A DNA stretch of 64,000 bases from Fimbriimonadaceae bacterium (GTDB lineage Bacteria; Armatimonadota; Fimbriimonadia; Fimbriimonadales; Fimbriimonadaceae): assembly GCA_019638795.1 (NCBI GenBank), contig JAHBTB010000003.1:174295-238294 (forward strand), given 5' to 3'. Shown here one piece after another: positions 7,737 to 15,854 of the stretch. A model generated the notes under the pieces. The model did not search any database. It was not told where the DNA came from and worked only from the letters and a program-made list of their open reading frames with translations. Position numbers and translations under genes: made by a program. The stretch's first letter is position 1, and each line of letters starts with the position of its first letter.

Positions 7737-9067
7737 TACTTCAACACCTCGGCGAGGCAAGCGGCATAGTGGTCGATCTGCGCCTTCGTGCGCGTCTCGG
7801 TGACGGCGACGAGGAGGTCGTCCTCCATCCCCGGGTAGTACGGGCCCAGCGGAAGTCCCGCCAGGACGCCGTGGTCGAGAAGGGCGTCCCGGACGACCGC
7901 GGCGGGCTTGGGGAGCGACAGGACGAACTCGCCGAACACCTTGCCCGCGAACTTCAAGCGGCCACCGGCCTTAGTCAACACGGAAATCGCGTACTGGGTG
8001 TTCCGCACCGTGTCCTCGGCGACGCGCCGGACACCGTTCTTGCCCACGCTCGTCATGTAGACCGTCGCCGCCAGCGCCATCAGCGCCTCGTTCGTGCAGA
8101 TGTTCGAGGTCGCCTTTTCGCGGCGGATGTCCTGCTCCCGGGTGCGCAGGGTCATCGTGAAGCCGCTGCGGCCCGCCGCGTCGTGGGTGCGCCCCACGAT
8201 CCGCCCCGGGATGGAGCGGACGTACTCGCGTTTGCAGGCGAAGAGCCCGGCCATCGGGCCCCCGTAGCCCATCGGGATGCCGAGCGGCTGGCCCTCGCCC
8301 ACCACGATGTCCGCGCCGAAGGAACCCGGCGTCGGCAACAGGGCGGCGGCGGTGGGGTCCGCCACGACCACGAGCATCGCGCCCGCCGCGTCTGCGGCGG
8401 CCCGGGCGGCGGCGAGGTCTTCCACCACCCCAAAGAAGTTCGGCGTCTGCACGACCAGACAGGCCGACGCCTCGTCCAGGCCGGCGAAGCCGGTCGTCGC
8501 GCCGGAGTCGGCGGCCAGTTCCACCACCTCGACCCCCAGCGACCAGCAGTACGTCTCCAGCACCTGCCGGTAGTGCGGGTGCACCGCCCGGCTGACGACG
8601 ACCTTGTCACGCCCGCGCAGCCCGTGGGCCATGACGGCGGCCTCGGCCATCGCCGTCGGGCCGTCGTACATGCTCGCGTTGGCCACGTCCATGCCGTACA
8701 GCTCGGCGACCATCGTCTGGAACTCGTAGATCGTCTGCAGGTAACCCTGGCTCAGCTCCGGCTGGTAGGGGGTGTACGCGGTGAGGAACTCGCCCCGCGA
8801 AAGCACCGCCCCGACCGTCGAGGGCACGTACCGGTCGTAGATCCCCGCGCCCAGGAAGCAGGTCGTCTTCGTCAGGTCGACGTTGCGCTCGCTCAGCTCC
8901 TTCAGGTGGGAGTAGAGCTGGGCCTCGTCGAGGGCGGAGGGGACGTCCAGAGGCCGCTTCAGCCGCAGGTCGTCGGGAATCTCGCGGAAGAGTTCGTCGA
9001 TGGATCGCACGCCGATGGTGGCGAGCATCGACCGGGTGTCCTCCTCGGTATGAGGAATGTAGGGCAT
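7736..9067 (-). CDS. gcvPA: glycine dehydrogenase (decarboxylating) subunit 1
   Basis: The 443-aa N-terminal half of the split P-protein. It begins MPYIPHTEEDTRSMLATIGV, the standard start for GcvPA; the frame's longer N-terminus would overlap the divergent OsmC-like gene and is rejected. Family blocks FLGAGIYDRYVPS, AYTPYQPELSQG and YDGPTAMAEA are present. It is the first gene of the run gcvPA-gcvPB-unknown-lipoate ligase. A TAGAAT box (9078-9083, minus strand) lies 10 bp before the ATG. I see no glycine riboswitch upstream. Confidence 0.95.
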   Translation of the reverse strand: MPYIPHTEEDTRSMLATIGVRSIDELFREIPDDLRLKRPLDVPSALDEAQLYSHLKELSERNVDLTKTTCFLGAGIYDRYVPSTVGAVLSRGEFLTAYTPYQPELSQGYLQTIYEFQTMVAELYGMDVANASMYDGPTAMAEAAVMAHGLRGRDKVVVSRAVHPHYRQVLETYCWSLGVEVVELAADSGATTGFAGLDEASACLVVQTPNFFGVVEDLAAARAAADAAGAMLVVVADPTAAALLPTPGSFGADIVVGEGQPLGIPMGYGGPMAGLFACKREYVRSIPGRIVGRTHDAAGRSGFTMTLRTREQDIRREKATSNICTNEALMALAATVYMTSVGKNGVRRVAEDTVRNTQYAISVLTKAGGRLKFAGKVFGEFVLSLPKPAAVVRDALLDHGVLAGLPLGPYYPGMEDDLLVAVTETRTKAQIDHYAACLAEVLK

Positions 9068-9161
9068 GAAGGCCCTGATTCTATCCCTGCGCGGGGGCGC
9101 GAAGGGCCCAACGATGGCCTCTGCCGGGTCTCTCGGCCCCTCTATGATCGTGGAAGAAGAG

Positions 9162-9599
9162 ATGGTCACCGTCCACTGGAAAGAAGGCCTCGCGTTCGCC
9201 GCCGACGTGCCGAGCGGCGCCCCGTTCGTCATGGACCAATATCCCGAGGAAGGCGAGGTCGGCCTGGGCCCGACGCCGTTCGAGGCGTTCACCGCCTCCA
9301 TCGCCGCCTGCTCCGCCTACGACGTCATGGTCGTGATGGCCAAGAAGCGGCAGAAGGTCACCAGCTACCGGGTCGAGATCGAGGGCGACCGCGGCCCCGC
9401 CGGGGTTTATCCGCGCCCGTACACGAATCTGCGCCTGCGGCATATCCTGGTCGGCGAGGGGCTGGACGAGGCCGCCGTGGCGCAGGCCGTCCGGCTCAGC
9501 GACGAGAAGTACTGCTCGTGCATCGCCACGCTGAGGGAAAGCCCGGCGGTGGCGTCGGTGTACGAGGTGCATGAAGTGTCGGCGGCGACTGGTTCGTAG
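9162..9599 (+). CDS. OsmC/Ohr family peroxiredoxin-like protein
   Basis: I start at the ATG at 9162 (145 aa), preceded by GGAAGAAGAG; upstream ATGs at 9066 and 9144 lie in sequence that is also the gcvPA 5' region. The protein has the two redox Cys of the OsmC fold, Cys50 in SIAACSAYDV and Cys118 in DEKYCSCIATL, with an extra Cys120. OsmC-type proteins reduce organic hydroperoxides using dithiols. It is divergent from gcvPA. A TATGAT box at 9143-9148 may serve as the -10. Confidence 0.85.
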   Translation: MVTVHWKEGLAFAADVPSGAPFVMDQYPEEGEVGLGPTPFEAFTASIAACSAYDVMVVMAKKRQKVTSYRVEIEGDRGPAGVYPRPYTNLRLRHILVGEGLDEAAVAQAVRLSDEKYCSCIATLRESPAVASVYEVHEVSAATGS

Positions 9600-9755
9600 G
9601 GAGACTATCGCAACGGCCCGGTGATCGCACTGGTTGGCACCAGTGGCACCCAACACCCTGAAGTCCGGCGGTCCGACCACCCGACCCGACCAATGTCCAG
9701 AGAGTCTAGATCGAGAATTCGATGTCCCAGGGGAGTGTCAGGCATGGCTTAGTGG

Positions 9756-10583
9756 TCAGGAATCAAACAGGCTTCCTTGGGCTTCGTGGGGGATCGGCAA
9801 GACTCCGATGATGACCCACGGGTTGGGGGCGACGAAGTGAAACTGCTGGGTCGTTCCCAGATAGAAGTGCAAGTCCTTGGTCAGGAACTCTTCATAGTAT
9901 TTCTGACGTACCTTTGCCAGAGCTGCAGGCTCATCGCCGTCGGTTGAGCGGAGGCAGTTCCAGTAGAGGGCTCCTGCTTCCCAGTCTAGAACCTGCATTT
10001 CGCTCTGTCTTCCGATTGAATCTTCAAACTTATACGAGAAGCTATAGGGCAGTTTGGGAATGACATTAAATGTCTTGCGCCATTCGTTGTCTTCAAATAG
10101 ATGATGTTGGCTATAGAGAACTCTCATCTCTTCGAGTTTTTTAGCGTCCCATTCCCGTTCCTCTTGCTCCCAAGTAAAGTCGAGAACCCGGGAAGGCTTG
10201 AAGACCGCCAGTGAAGTCATGTTGGACTTGGCTTCCGCGATAAGGTCGTCCATCCGGTCGTATACCTTGGCGGTCTTGAGCAACAGTTGCCTCCTCTCCC
10301 GCCATAGATGATCGGTTCCGATACGTCCCGCCCGAACCAGTTGCGCGGCATCGGTGGGACGGAAGGTTTCGGGGCGAGGGTCGCTTGTGTTGCGAACCAG
10401 GTCGCATTCGACCCAATCATATTTTTTGTATTGCTCTTCTTCTTCAAGCCGTCGAAACGGAACCGGATACATCCGAACCCATGAACCGTCTTCGCGGATC
10501 CCAGCGGTACAGACAGTCTCTCCATATTTGCGGGAGAGCGTCGGATAAGTCTTTACGGTGATGAGAACGCGCTGCTTTGCCAA
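9756..10583 (-). CDS. unknown partner protein of the DUF488 gene
   Basis: The 275-aa protein starts with TTG at 10583, preceded by GTGAGGAAGGA; no in-frame ATG occurs before residue 38. It opens with a beta-rich stretch (QRVLITVKTYPTLSRKYGET) with CTAGIREDGSWVRMYPVPF, then a helical middle, and ends in PWVIIGVLPIPHEAQGSLF. No membrane segment is seen. It follows the DUF488 gene by 7 bp, so the two form one unit. The base composition is clearly AT-richer than the surroundings. I do not recognise a family. Confidence 0.75.
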   Translation of the reverse strand: MAKQRVLITVKTYPTLSRKYGETVCTAGIREDGSWVRMYPVPFRRLEEEEQYKKYDWVECDLVRNTSDPRPETFRPTDAAQLVRAGRIGTDHLWRERRQLLLKTAKVYDRMDDLIAEAKSNMTSLAVFKPSRVLDFTWEQEEREWDAKKLEEMRVLYSQHHLFEDNEWRKTFNVIPKLPYSFSYKFEDSIGRQSEMQVLDWEAGALYWNCLRSTDGDEPAALAKVRQKYYEEFLTKDLHFYLGTTQQFHFVAPNPWVIIGVLPIPHEAQGSLFDS

Positions 10584-10590
10584 TCCTTCC

Positions 10591-11511
10591 TCACAAGTGC
10601 CGCGCCTCTAACCGGTTCTGGGACATGGCTTCCAGTTTTTCGGAAACACAATGACGATGGCACTGGTGAGGGTGCAGTTCGTAGCAGGTCAATGCGACTC
10701 GTTGGCCCACTTCGATCCAAGATTGAATCTTTGCAAGGGCATTGTCCTGCTTGGGCAGGTAGTCGCTCTCATATGCGGCAAAGAGGGCGTCGTAGTCTTC
10801 TTGGGAATTGAGTTCCTGGCGTTGTTCCGACGCGATTCCCAGTTCGGGCAGATGCTCGTACAGAATCCCAACCCCAGCGCAAGCGTTGCCCAAGGTACTC
10901 TTGGAAAATCCATATTTGCGGCTGATGGGATTGCGCCGAACATCGCAGAGGATATTCACTCCCGCTTGGATCAGCAGGTTCAGGTACGCCTCCAGGGATC
11001 GTCCCTCATAACCGATTGTCTGGAGCGGATGCGGACTGGCTTTCGCCTTCTCAGATTCGATGCGGGCAAGGGCTTCATCGTCGCCCTTCAGTACCTTCTC
11101 GGCAATCTCACTCCGAATCGCGTAATACGGGAACCGCCGGTAGGTGTCAGCTACCAATTCATCGCCTTGAAGTCCGTTCAGATTTTTCACGAAGTCTTTC
11201 AAGAAAATGTCAGCCTCCGTCGCTTCGCCGCCTTGATCGGTGAGCTTCCAGTGATGTTCGCTGTCCTCGATCAAGCCATAGGAGATGAGCTTACGCCGGT
11301 CGGCATAGGACGTGAATGAGAACGCACCCCGCTTATAGGGCACAAAGTCATAGGGTTGGCCAGAGTCGCATTCCTGGCAGTAGAGAAAGAGAACCTTCTG
11401 GAAGTCGAGGTTTCCCGCTGTTCCGCCAAGGGCATCCAGAAGCCCGAGCAAAAGTCGCTGGCGCACAGTAAGGCTAACATCCCGGTGGGATGCTTTCGTC
11501 ACGCTAGGCAT
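10591..11511 (-). CDS. fusion of a winged-helix/Panacea-like region and a DUF488 domain
   Basis: I start at the ATG at 11511 (306 aa), with AGGGTGG upstream; a TTG at 11556 is the alternative. Residues about 15-90 contain LDFQKVLFLYCQE and YDFVPYKRGAFSFTSYADR followed by GLIEDSEHHWKLT, a layout like Panacea/SocA or winged-helix modules. The C-terminal half is DUF488: TIGYEGRSLEAYL, then NILCDVRRNPIS, and the Cys/His motif CYELHPHQCHRHC. DUF488 has no settled function. It leads the two-gene unit with the 9756-10583 protein in an AT-richer patch. Confidence 0.7.
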   Translation of the reverse strand: MPSVTKASHRDVSLTVRQRLLLGLLDALGGTAGNLDFQKVLFLYCQECDSGQPYDFVPYKRGAFSFTSYADRRKLISYGLIEDSEHHWKLTDQGGEATEADIFLKDFVKNLNGLQGDELVADTYRRFPYYAIRSEIAEKVLKGDDEALARIESEKAKASPHPLQTIGYEGRSLEAYLNLLIQAGVNILCDVRRNPISRKYGFSKSTLGNACAGVGILYEHLPELGIASEQRQELNSQEDYDALFAAYESDYLPKQDNALAKIQSWIEVGQRVALTCYELHPHQCHRHCVSEKLEAMSQNRLEARHL

Positions 11512-12198
11512 CTGAACGGCCACCCTACCTATCCCTCCCGCAATACGTCGACGCAACTGTACCTGATGTAGCTATGCCAGCATCCAGCGAATGGCTAATA
11601 TTCGAGACACATCCATCTTTTGTCTACGAAGTTTGAAGATATCATCTAGGAACGTGTCCTTCTGGCGACCACCTCACGGGACGCCAGGTCGAACGTCCGC
11701 CACGCTTATTCCCATTTGGTCTCCAAGGTTAGGACGAGGCGTTGATTCTCAAACAGGTCTCCGGCAATCCGCGCGGTCTTCAACGGCTCCTTTTAGCTTC
11801 AACCAGAATCCAACTCCCACCTCGACGAAGTTTGATGAGTGTCCAAATAGGCCACATAGTGCGACCGTCCGAACCCCTGACACGGGTAACCATTTGGGAC
11901 ACCGAGTGGTCTCGCGTAAACAACTCGTCAACAAAGAGCAAGCCCGCGCCCGGCTCGCGGGCCGGGCCGGAGGGGAGGGGCTGGGGCCGGTCATTCGTCG
12001 CGGACCAGAGGGCAAGACGCGGGCAGGGACACCGGGAGGAACATCGTAGGCGGAAAGCTCGAACGCTCCCCAGCCCAGCCCCGCAATGTCCAGGTCAGGT
12101 GGCTTGGCCGGGCATCGGCCGGCGGTCACCGGCCGACCGTCGGCGCGTCGCCCCGCCTGCCTCCCCGGCCTTCCCTGTCCGGCCCAAGAAGGCCAGAC
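11512..12198. other. 687-bp stretch without a convincing gene
   Basis: Open frames exist on both strands (for example plus-strand 11591-12049), but their peptides have no recognisable domain and unnatural composition. A minus-strand segment near 11720-11760 reads FENQRLVLTLETKWE then stop and could be the end of a decayed gene. Composition changes sharply at about 11940: the right part (to about 12190) is very GC-rich while its neighbours are AT-richer. I see no RNA gene here. Confidence 0.5.
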
Positions 12199-13179
12199 TC
12201 ATCCCGAAAAAGGGCGGACTTCTTTCCATAAATGCCGGCATTCACTCTTTGAAATGCGGCATTCTCTCTTTGAACGCCGCCATTTACTCTTTGAATTGCG
12301 GCATTTTTTCCTTGAATTGCGGCATTCATTCCTTAAATTGCGGCATTTATTCTTCAATATCTCATTGGGACCTTTAAGAGTCGCGTCAACCATGAGGGTG
12401 GGAAGGGTGCTGTTGTTCGGTTTAAGCTGAGTTACCTCCAAGTACCCGCTCATGCCTGCCAATTCAATCGGCTCTGCGCCTCTGGCTTTAATCGCGGGAA
12501 TCATTTCGTTGAACACATCCAATGCTTCCTTGGTCGGATTCTTTGAATAGAGAATCGTCAGCTCATTCCCATCCTTGGTCAATGTCCTTACCATGGGGTC
12601 ATTGGGCGAAACAGCCTCCAACTTCCACCCATCAATTTCGAGGGTAGACGGCTGGGGTGCCCAAGACAGCAATAAGCATCTGACAACCTCACTAAGTCTA
12701 TCGCGGGAGTTCGCTTCGCGTGACTCGTGCTTAATTACGAGAGTAAGGCAGTATAGGCCCTTATAGCATGTTAGTACAGAAGTGCTCCGCCCTTCGCGTT
12801 GTGTTTCCTCAAGATACACCTCCCACCCTCCAACGTTCTTAGGTGTCCCGAAACGAGCGGCATCCTCTTCATAGGCTGTCTTGCGACTTGCGTCAGTAGT
12901 AAAGATGCCACTGCTCAGCGTTACGCTATCGCCCGAACCCACCGAGAAGTTCTTGTTATTGTGAACAGTAACGTGGTAAGGCACATAAACGCTTGCAGAT
13001 GGAAACATCATATCAGCCATTGCTGGTCGGTCAGACGAGAGCACAACCTCTTTCAACAGCTGGTCTGCTTGGAGAGTCTGACCATCAATCATGCCGCTAT
13101 GCCTGCAACCGCAGATGACGACAACCGCAGTTCCCAGTAGCAATAGCCTGAGTGAGGGGCTATATGTTTGGTGCCACAT
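12199..13179 (-). CDS. lipoprotein with a heptapeptide-repeat tail
   Basis: I start at the ATG at 13179 (326 aa) because it gives a lipoprotein signal: MWHQTYSPSLRLLLLGTAVV followed by the lipobox VICGC. The body has no recognised domain. The last ~50 residues are seven heptads of the form [SL][KR]x[KE]CRN (LKNKCRN, LRNECRN, SRKKCRN, SKSKWRR, SKRECRI, SKSECRH, LWKEVRP), encoded by a 21-bp tandem repeat in the DNA. That tail is strongly basic and Cys-rich and may be a later addition that read through the original stop. AT-richer than its neighbours, so probably acquired. Confidence 0.65.
   Translation of the reverse strand: MWHQTYSPSLRLLLLGTAVVVICGCRHSGMIDGQTLQADQLLKEVVLSSDRPAMADMMFPSASVYVPYHVTVHNNKNFSVGSGDSVTLSSGIFTTDASRKTAYEEDAARFGTPKNVGGWEVYLEETQREGRSTSVLTCYKGLYCLTLVIKHESREANSRDRLSEVVRCLLLSWAPQPSTLEIDGWKLEAVSPNDPMVRTLTKDGNELTILYSKNPTKEALDVFNEMIPAIKARGAEPIELAGMSGYLEVTQLKPNNSTLPTLMVDATLKGPNEILKNKCRNLRNECRNSRKKCRNSKSKWRRSKRECRISKSECRHLWKEVRPFSG
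12231..12357. repeat. 21-bp tandem repeat, six units
   Basis: Six near-identical units of 21 bp (the first 22) of the type AATTGCGGCATT followed by a pyrimidine-rich CTTTGA end: 12231-12252, 12253-12273, 12274-12294, 12295-12315, 12316-12336, 12337-12357. Because 21 is a multiple of three, the array stays open in several frames on both strands. On the minus strand it encodes the tail of the lipoprotein. There are no spacers, so it is not CRISPR. Confidence 0.9.
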
Positions 13180-13444
13180 ATCCAATGTAGTCACACTCCT
13201 TTTCTGCCTCGGCCTGGCATGCGAGGACAACCTTTCCTGGGCATAGACCATCGACTATGCCTTCCCAGCCGCTGGGCCTATTTAGAACGTCGTCGTCGCC
13301 GTGCACCGCGACGATCTCCACTGCGCCGTCGGCCCGGCTCCACACTTCCCCGGCGAGGCCGCGGCCCCGGGCCAAAGACAGGACGTAGGCCCGGAAGCCC
13401 ACGCCCTGCACTTTCCCCTTGACGACGACGCGCCGGGCGTTCAC
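13160..13444 (-). CDS. acylphosphatase with altered C-terminus
   Basis: The 94-aa frame starts with GTG at 13444, overlapping the stop of the upstream gene as GTGA. Its first ~53 residues are clearly acylphosphatase: VVVKGKVQGVGFRAYVLSLA contains the substrate-binding Arg loop, followed by DGAVEIVAVHGDDD. The usual catalytic Asn (in V.N..DG) appears as Ser (VWSRADG). From about residue 56 the sequence (RPSGWEGIVDGLCPGKVVL onward) no longer fits the family, and the 3' end overlaps the lipoprotein start. I infer that the original end was lost at the edge of the AT-rich insertion. Activity is doubtful. Confidence 0.6.
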   Translation of the reverse strand: MNARRVVVKGKVQGVGFRAYVLSLARGRGLAGEVWSRADGAVEIVAVHGDDDVLNRPSGWEGIVDGLCPGKVVLACQAEAEKECDYIGYVAPNI

Positions 13445-14526
13445 CGGGCGTCGATGTTCAGGGTGAACGAGCCGCCGCGGTAGTTGCCGGAGAGGCTCAC
13501 CGAGGTGATCCGGTCGCGGTTGCCGCTGCGGAACCGGGCGGAGCCGGAGCCGGACATGCGGTCCTTGCCGAGCCCGTCGTTGACGGTGAGGCGGTCGGTG
13601 TCGCCGCGGCCGGAGCTGCGGGTGCCGAGGATGTCGTACCGCTTGCCTTCGGTCGTCCAGATGACGAGGCGGTAGCGGTTGCCGTCGGGGTGGTACTCGA
13701 CGCGGGTGACGCTGCGGGTGTTGTTGTCGAAGCGCAGGCGTCCGGACCAGGAGGACGGGAAGCCGGGAAGCTCGGGCCTGTCCCGCCCGCCGTCGTCGGA
13801 CCGCCACCGGATGTCGAAGCTGAACGAACCGCCGCGGAAGTTGCCCCGGCCGCTGGCGCTGGTGGCGCCGCTGCGGTCCGTGCGGACCCTGCCGCTGCCG
13901 TCGACCCGCTCCTCGCCCAGGCCGTCGTCGAAATCAAGGTCGTCGCCCGCGCCCGTGCTGCGGCGGCGCCCGACGAGGTCGTAGCGTTTGCCGTCCTCGG
14001 TGTAGAAGATGAGGCGGCCGGTGTTGCCGGTGGTCTGGTATTCGGCGCGGTCGATCCGGTAGCGGAGCCGGCCGATGTTCAGGCTGCCCAGCCGCCCGGT
14101 GCCGTTGCCCGGGTTCGGGCGGTGTCCGTTGCCGCCGCCGTTGTCAGCCTGGAAACTCAGGTCGAAGGTGCCGCCGCTGAAGCGTCCGCTCGCGGTGATG
14201 TTCTTGAGCGTCGTCCAGTCGCGGGTGTAGATGTTGGCGAACCCGGTGAGCCCCCGCTCGCCAAGGCCGTCGTCGATGCGGACACGGTAGCTGTCACCGT
14301 CGCGGGAGCTGTCCCCGACGAGGTCGAACCGCTTGTCCGACGTCGTCCAGACGATGATGCGGATGCGGTTACCCCCCGGCTCGGTGCGCACCCGGTACAC
14401 GGGCATGTGCCGGCCCGCGATGGTCAGGGTGCCGGAACCGTCGGTGGAGAACGACTGCCCCAAGGCGAACGCGGCAAGCGTGAGCAGGAGCAAAAAGAGG
14501 CTAGATCGAAGTGTGTGTCTACCCAT
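13441..14526 (-). CDS. secreted protein of three similar ~105-residue repeats
   Basis: From the ATG at 14526 the protein is 361 aa with a signal peptide (MGRHTLRSSLFLLLLTLAAF then ALGQS). The mature part has three copies of a domain with the pattern [IL][IV][FIV][WY]T[TE]xxKR[FY]D[LI][VL]G, then DDGLGE/NDGLGK and a closing GxxxGGxF.[FL].[IF]. The copies are separated by Gly/Asn/Pro-rich linkers such as ADNGGGNGHRPNPGNGTG. It looks like a beta-rich extracellular or envelope protein. I know no name for the repeat. Its stop overlaps the acylphosphatase start as GTGA. Confidence 0.65.
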   Translation of the reverse strand: MGRHTLRSSLFLLLLTLAAFALGQSFSTDGSGTLTIAGRHMPVYRVRTEPGGNRIRIIVWTTSDKRFDLVGDSSRDGDSYRVRIDDGLGERGLTGFANIYTRDWTTLKNITASGRFSGGTFDLSFQADNGGGNGHRPNPGNGTGRLGSLNIGRLRYRIDRAEYQTTGNTGRLIFYTEDGKRYDLVGRRRSTGAGDDLDFDDGLGEERVDGSGRVRTDRSGATSASGRGNFRGGSFSFDIRWRSDDGGRDRPELPGFPSSWSGRLRFDNNTRSVTRVEYHPDGNRYRLVIWTTEGKRYDILGTRSSGRGDTDRLTVNDGLGKDRMSGSGSARFRSGNRDRITSVSLSGNYRGGSFTLNIDAR

Positions 14527-14597
14527 GGCCCTAGTATTCACCATGACGGGCGGCGCGGCGGCCTTGTTCCCGAGTCCCGGGGCAATGATGAGTCAAG

Positions 14598-15854
14598 ATG
14601 GGGACAGTCTTGGCGAAAAAGGTCGTGATCCTCGGGGCCGGTTTTGGGGGCATGAAGTGCGCCCAGGCCCTCGCCCGGGCGGACGTCCGCGTCACCGTCA
14701 TCGACAAGACAAACCACCACCTGTTCCAGCCCCTGCTCTACCAGGTGGCGACGGCGGGCCTCTCGGCGGCGAACATCGCCTGGCCCGTGCGCAGCATCCT
14801 GCGGCGGCAGGCCAACGCCTCGGTCCTGATGGCCGAGGTCCTGTCGGTGGACACCGACGCCAAGGTCGTCCACCACAGCGAGGGGGAGACCCCCTACGAC
14901 GTGCTGGTCGTCGCGACCGGTTCGCGCAACGCCTACTTCGGCCATGACGACTGGGCGGCGCACACCCTGGGCCTGAAGGACGTGGACGACGCCCTTGCCC
15001 TGCGCAACTCGGTCCTGCGGTCATTCGAAGAGGCGGAGGCCAAGCCCGACGGGGACGCCCGCCTTCCCTACCTGACGTTCGTCATCATCGGCGGCGGGCC
15101 GACCGGGGTCGAGATGGCCGGTTCGCTGGCTGAACTGGCCAAACGCGCCATGGCGGGCGACTTCCGCCGCATCGACACGACGCGGGCGCGGGTCGTCCTT
15201 GTCGAGGGGGGCGACCGGGTCCTGCCCACTTTTCCGCCCGACCTTTCGGCCAAGGCGGAGCAGTCACTGCGCCACCTCGGGGTCGAGGTGCGCCTGGGCA
15301 AGCGGGTCGTGGCGATCGGCGACGGCTACGTCTGCCTGCCCGACGACCAGATCTTCAGCCGGAACATCGTCTGGGCCGCGGGGATGGCGGCCACCCCGGC
15401 GGCGGTTTGGCTGGGGGTCTCGCCCGGGCGTGGGGGCCGGGTGGTGGTGGACGACCACCTGCGCGTCGTCGGTTTGGACGGGGTCTACGCGATCGGCGAC
15501 GTGGCGGAGGTGCGGGACGGTGACCTGCCCGGCGTGGCCCAGGTGGCGATGCAAGGTGGCCGGCACGTGGCGGGCGAGATCGTCCACGGTGCCGGGAAGC
15601 CATTTGTCTACCGTGACATGGGGACGATGGCGACGATCGGGCGCAAGGCGGCCGTCGCCGTCATCGGCGGGGCGAAACTCAGCGGCGCGGTGGCGTGGGC
15701 GGCGTGGCTCACCCTGCACCTGGCCATGCTCGCCGTCTTCCGCGACCGGCTGATCGTCTTCCTGCAATGGGTCGCGGCGTACTTCACCTTCCAACCGGCG
15801 GCGCGCCTCATCACCTCGGTCAGAAGTCGACGGGCCGCAGATAGAACTCGTTGA
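14598..15854 (+). CDS. ndh: type II NADH:quinone dehydrogenase
   Basis: The 418-aa flavoprotein has the FAD dinucleotide motif GAGFGG (13-18), the NDH-2 signature NHHLFQPLLYQVATAGLS, and a second NAD(H)-binding motif VIIGGGPTGVEMAG. The FAD-contact block GVYAIGDVAEV is intact. The C-terminal LHLAMLAVFRDRLIVFLQW helix is the usual membrane anchor. It oxidises NADH and reduces quinone without proton pumping at the inner membrane face. It overlaps the convergent nadE by 35 bp. Confidence 0.9.
   Translation: MGTVLAKKVVILGAGFGGMKCAQALARADVRVTVIDKTNHHLFQPLLYQVATAGLSAANIAWPVRSILRRQANASVLMAEVLSVDTDAKVVHHSEGETPYDVLVVATGSRNAYFGHDDWAAHTLGLKDVDDALALRNSVLRSFEEAEAKPDGDARLPYLTFVIIGGGPTGVEMAGSLAELAKRAMAGDFRRIDTTRARVVLVEGGDRVLPTFPPDLSAKAEQSLRHLGVEVRLGKRVVAIGDGYVCLPDDQIFSRNIVWAAGMAATPAAVWLGVSPGRGGRVVVDDHLRVVGLDGVYAIGDVAEVRDGDLPGVAQVAMQGGRHVAGEIVHGAGKPFVYRDMGTMATIGRKAAVAVIGGAKLSGAVAWAAWLTLHLAMLAVFRDRLIVFLQWVAAYFTFQPAARLITSVRSRRAADRTR

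Noticed and set aside
9068-9161. Glycine riboswitch upstream of gcvPA
   Set aside because: The gap is under 100 bp and shows no tandem aptamer-like conserved stems.
6357-9574. Long plus-strand frames (6357-7769 and 7769-9574)
   Set aside because: Antisense to gcvPB and gcvPA; composition is that of a shadow frame.
11591-12049. 152-aa plus-strand open frame
   Set aside because: No domain, crosses a sharp composition change, no ribosome binding site.
12231-12357. CRISPR array
   Set aside because: Units are contiguous 21-bp repeats without spacers, and there are no cas genes.
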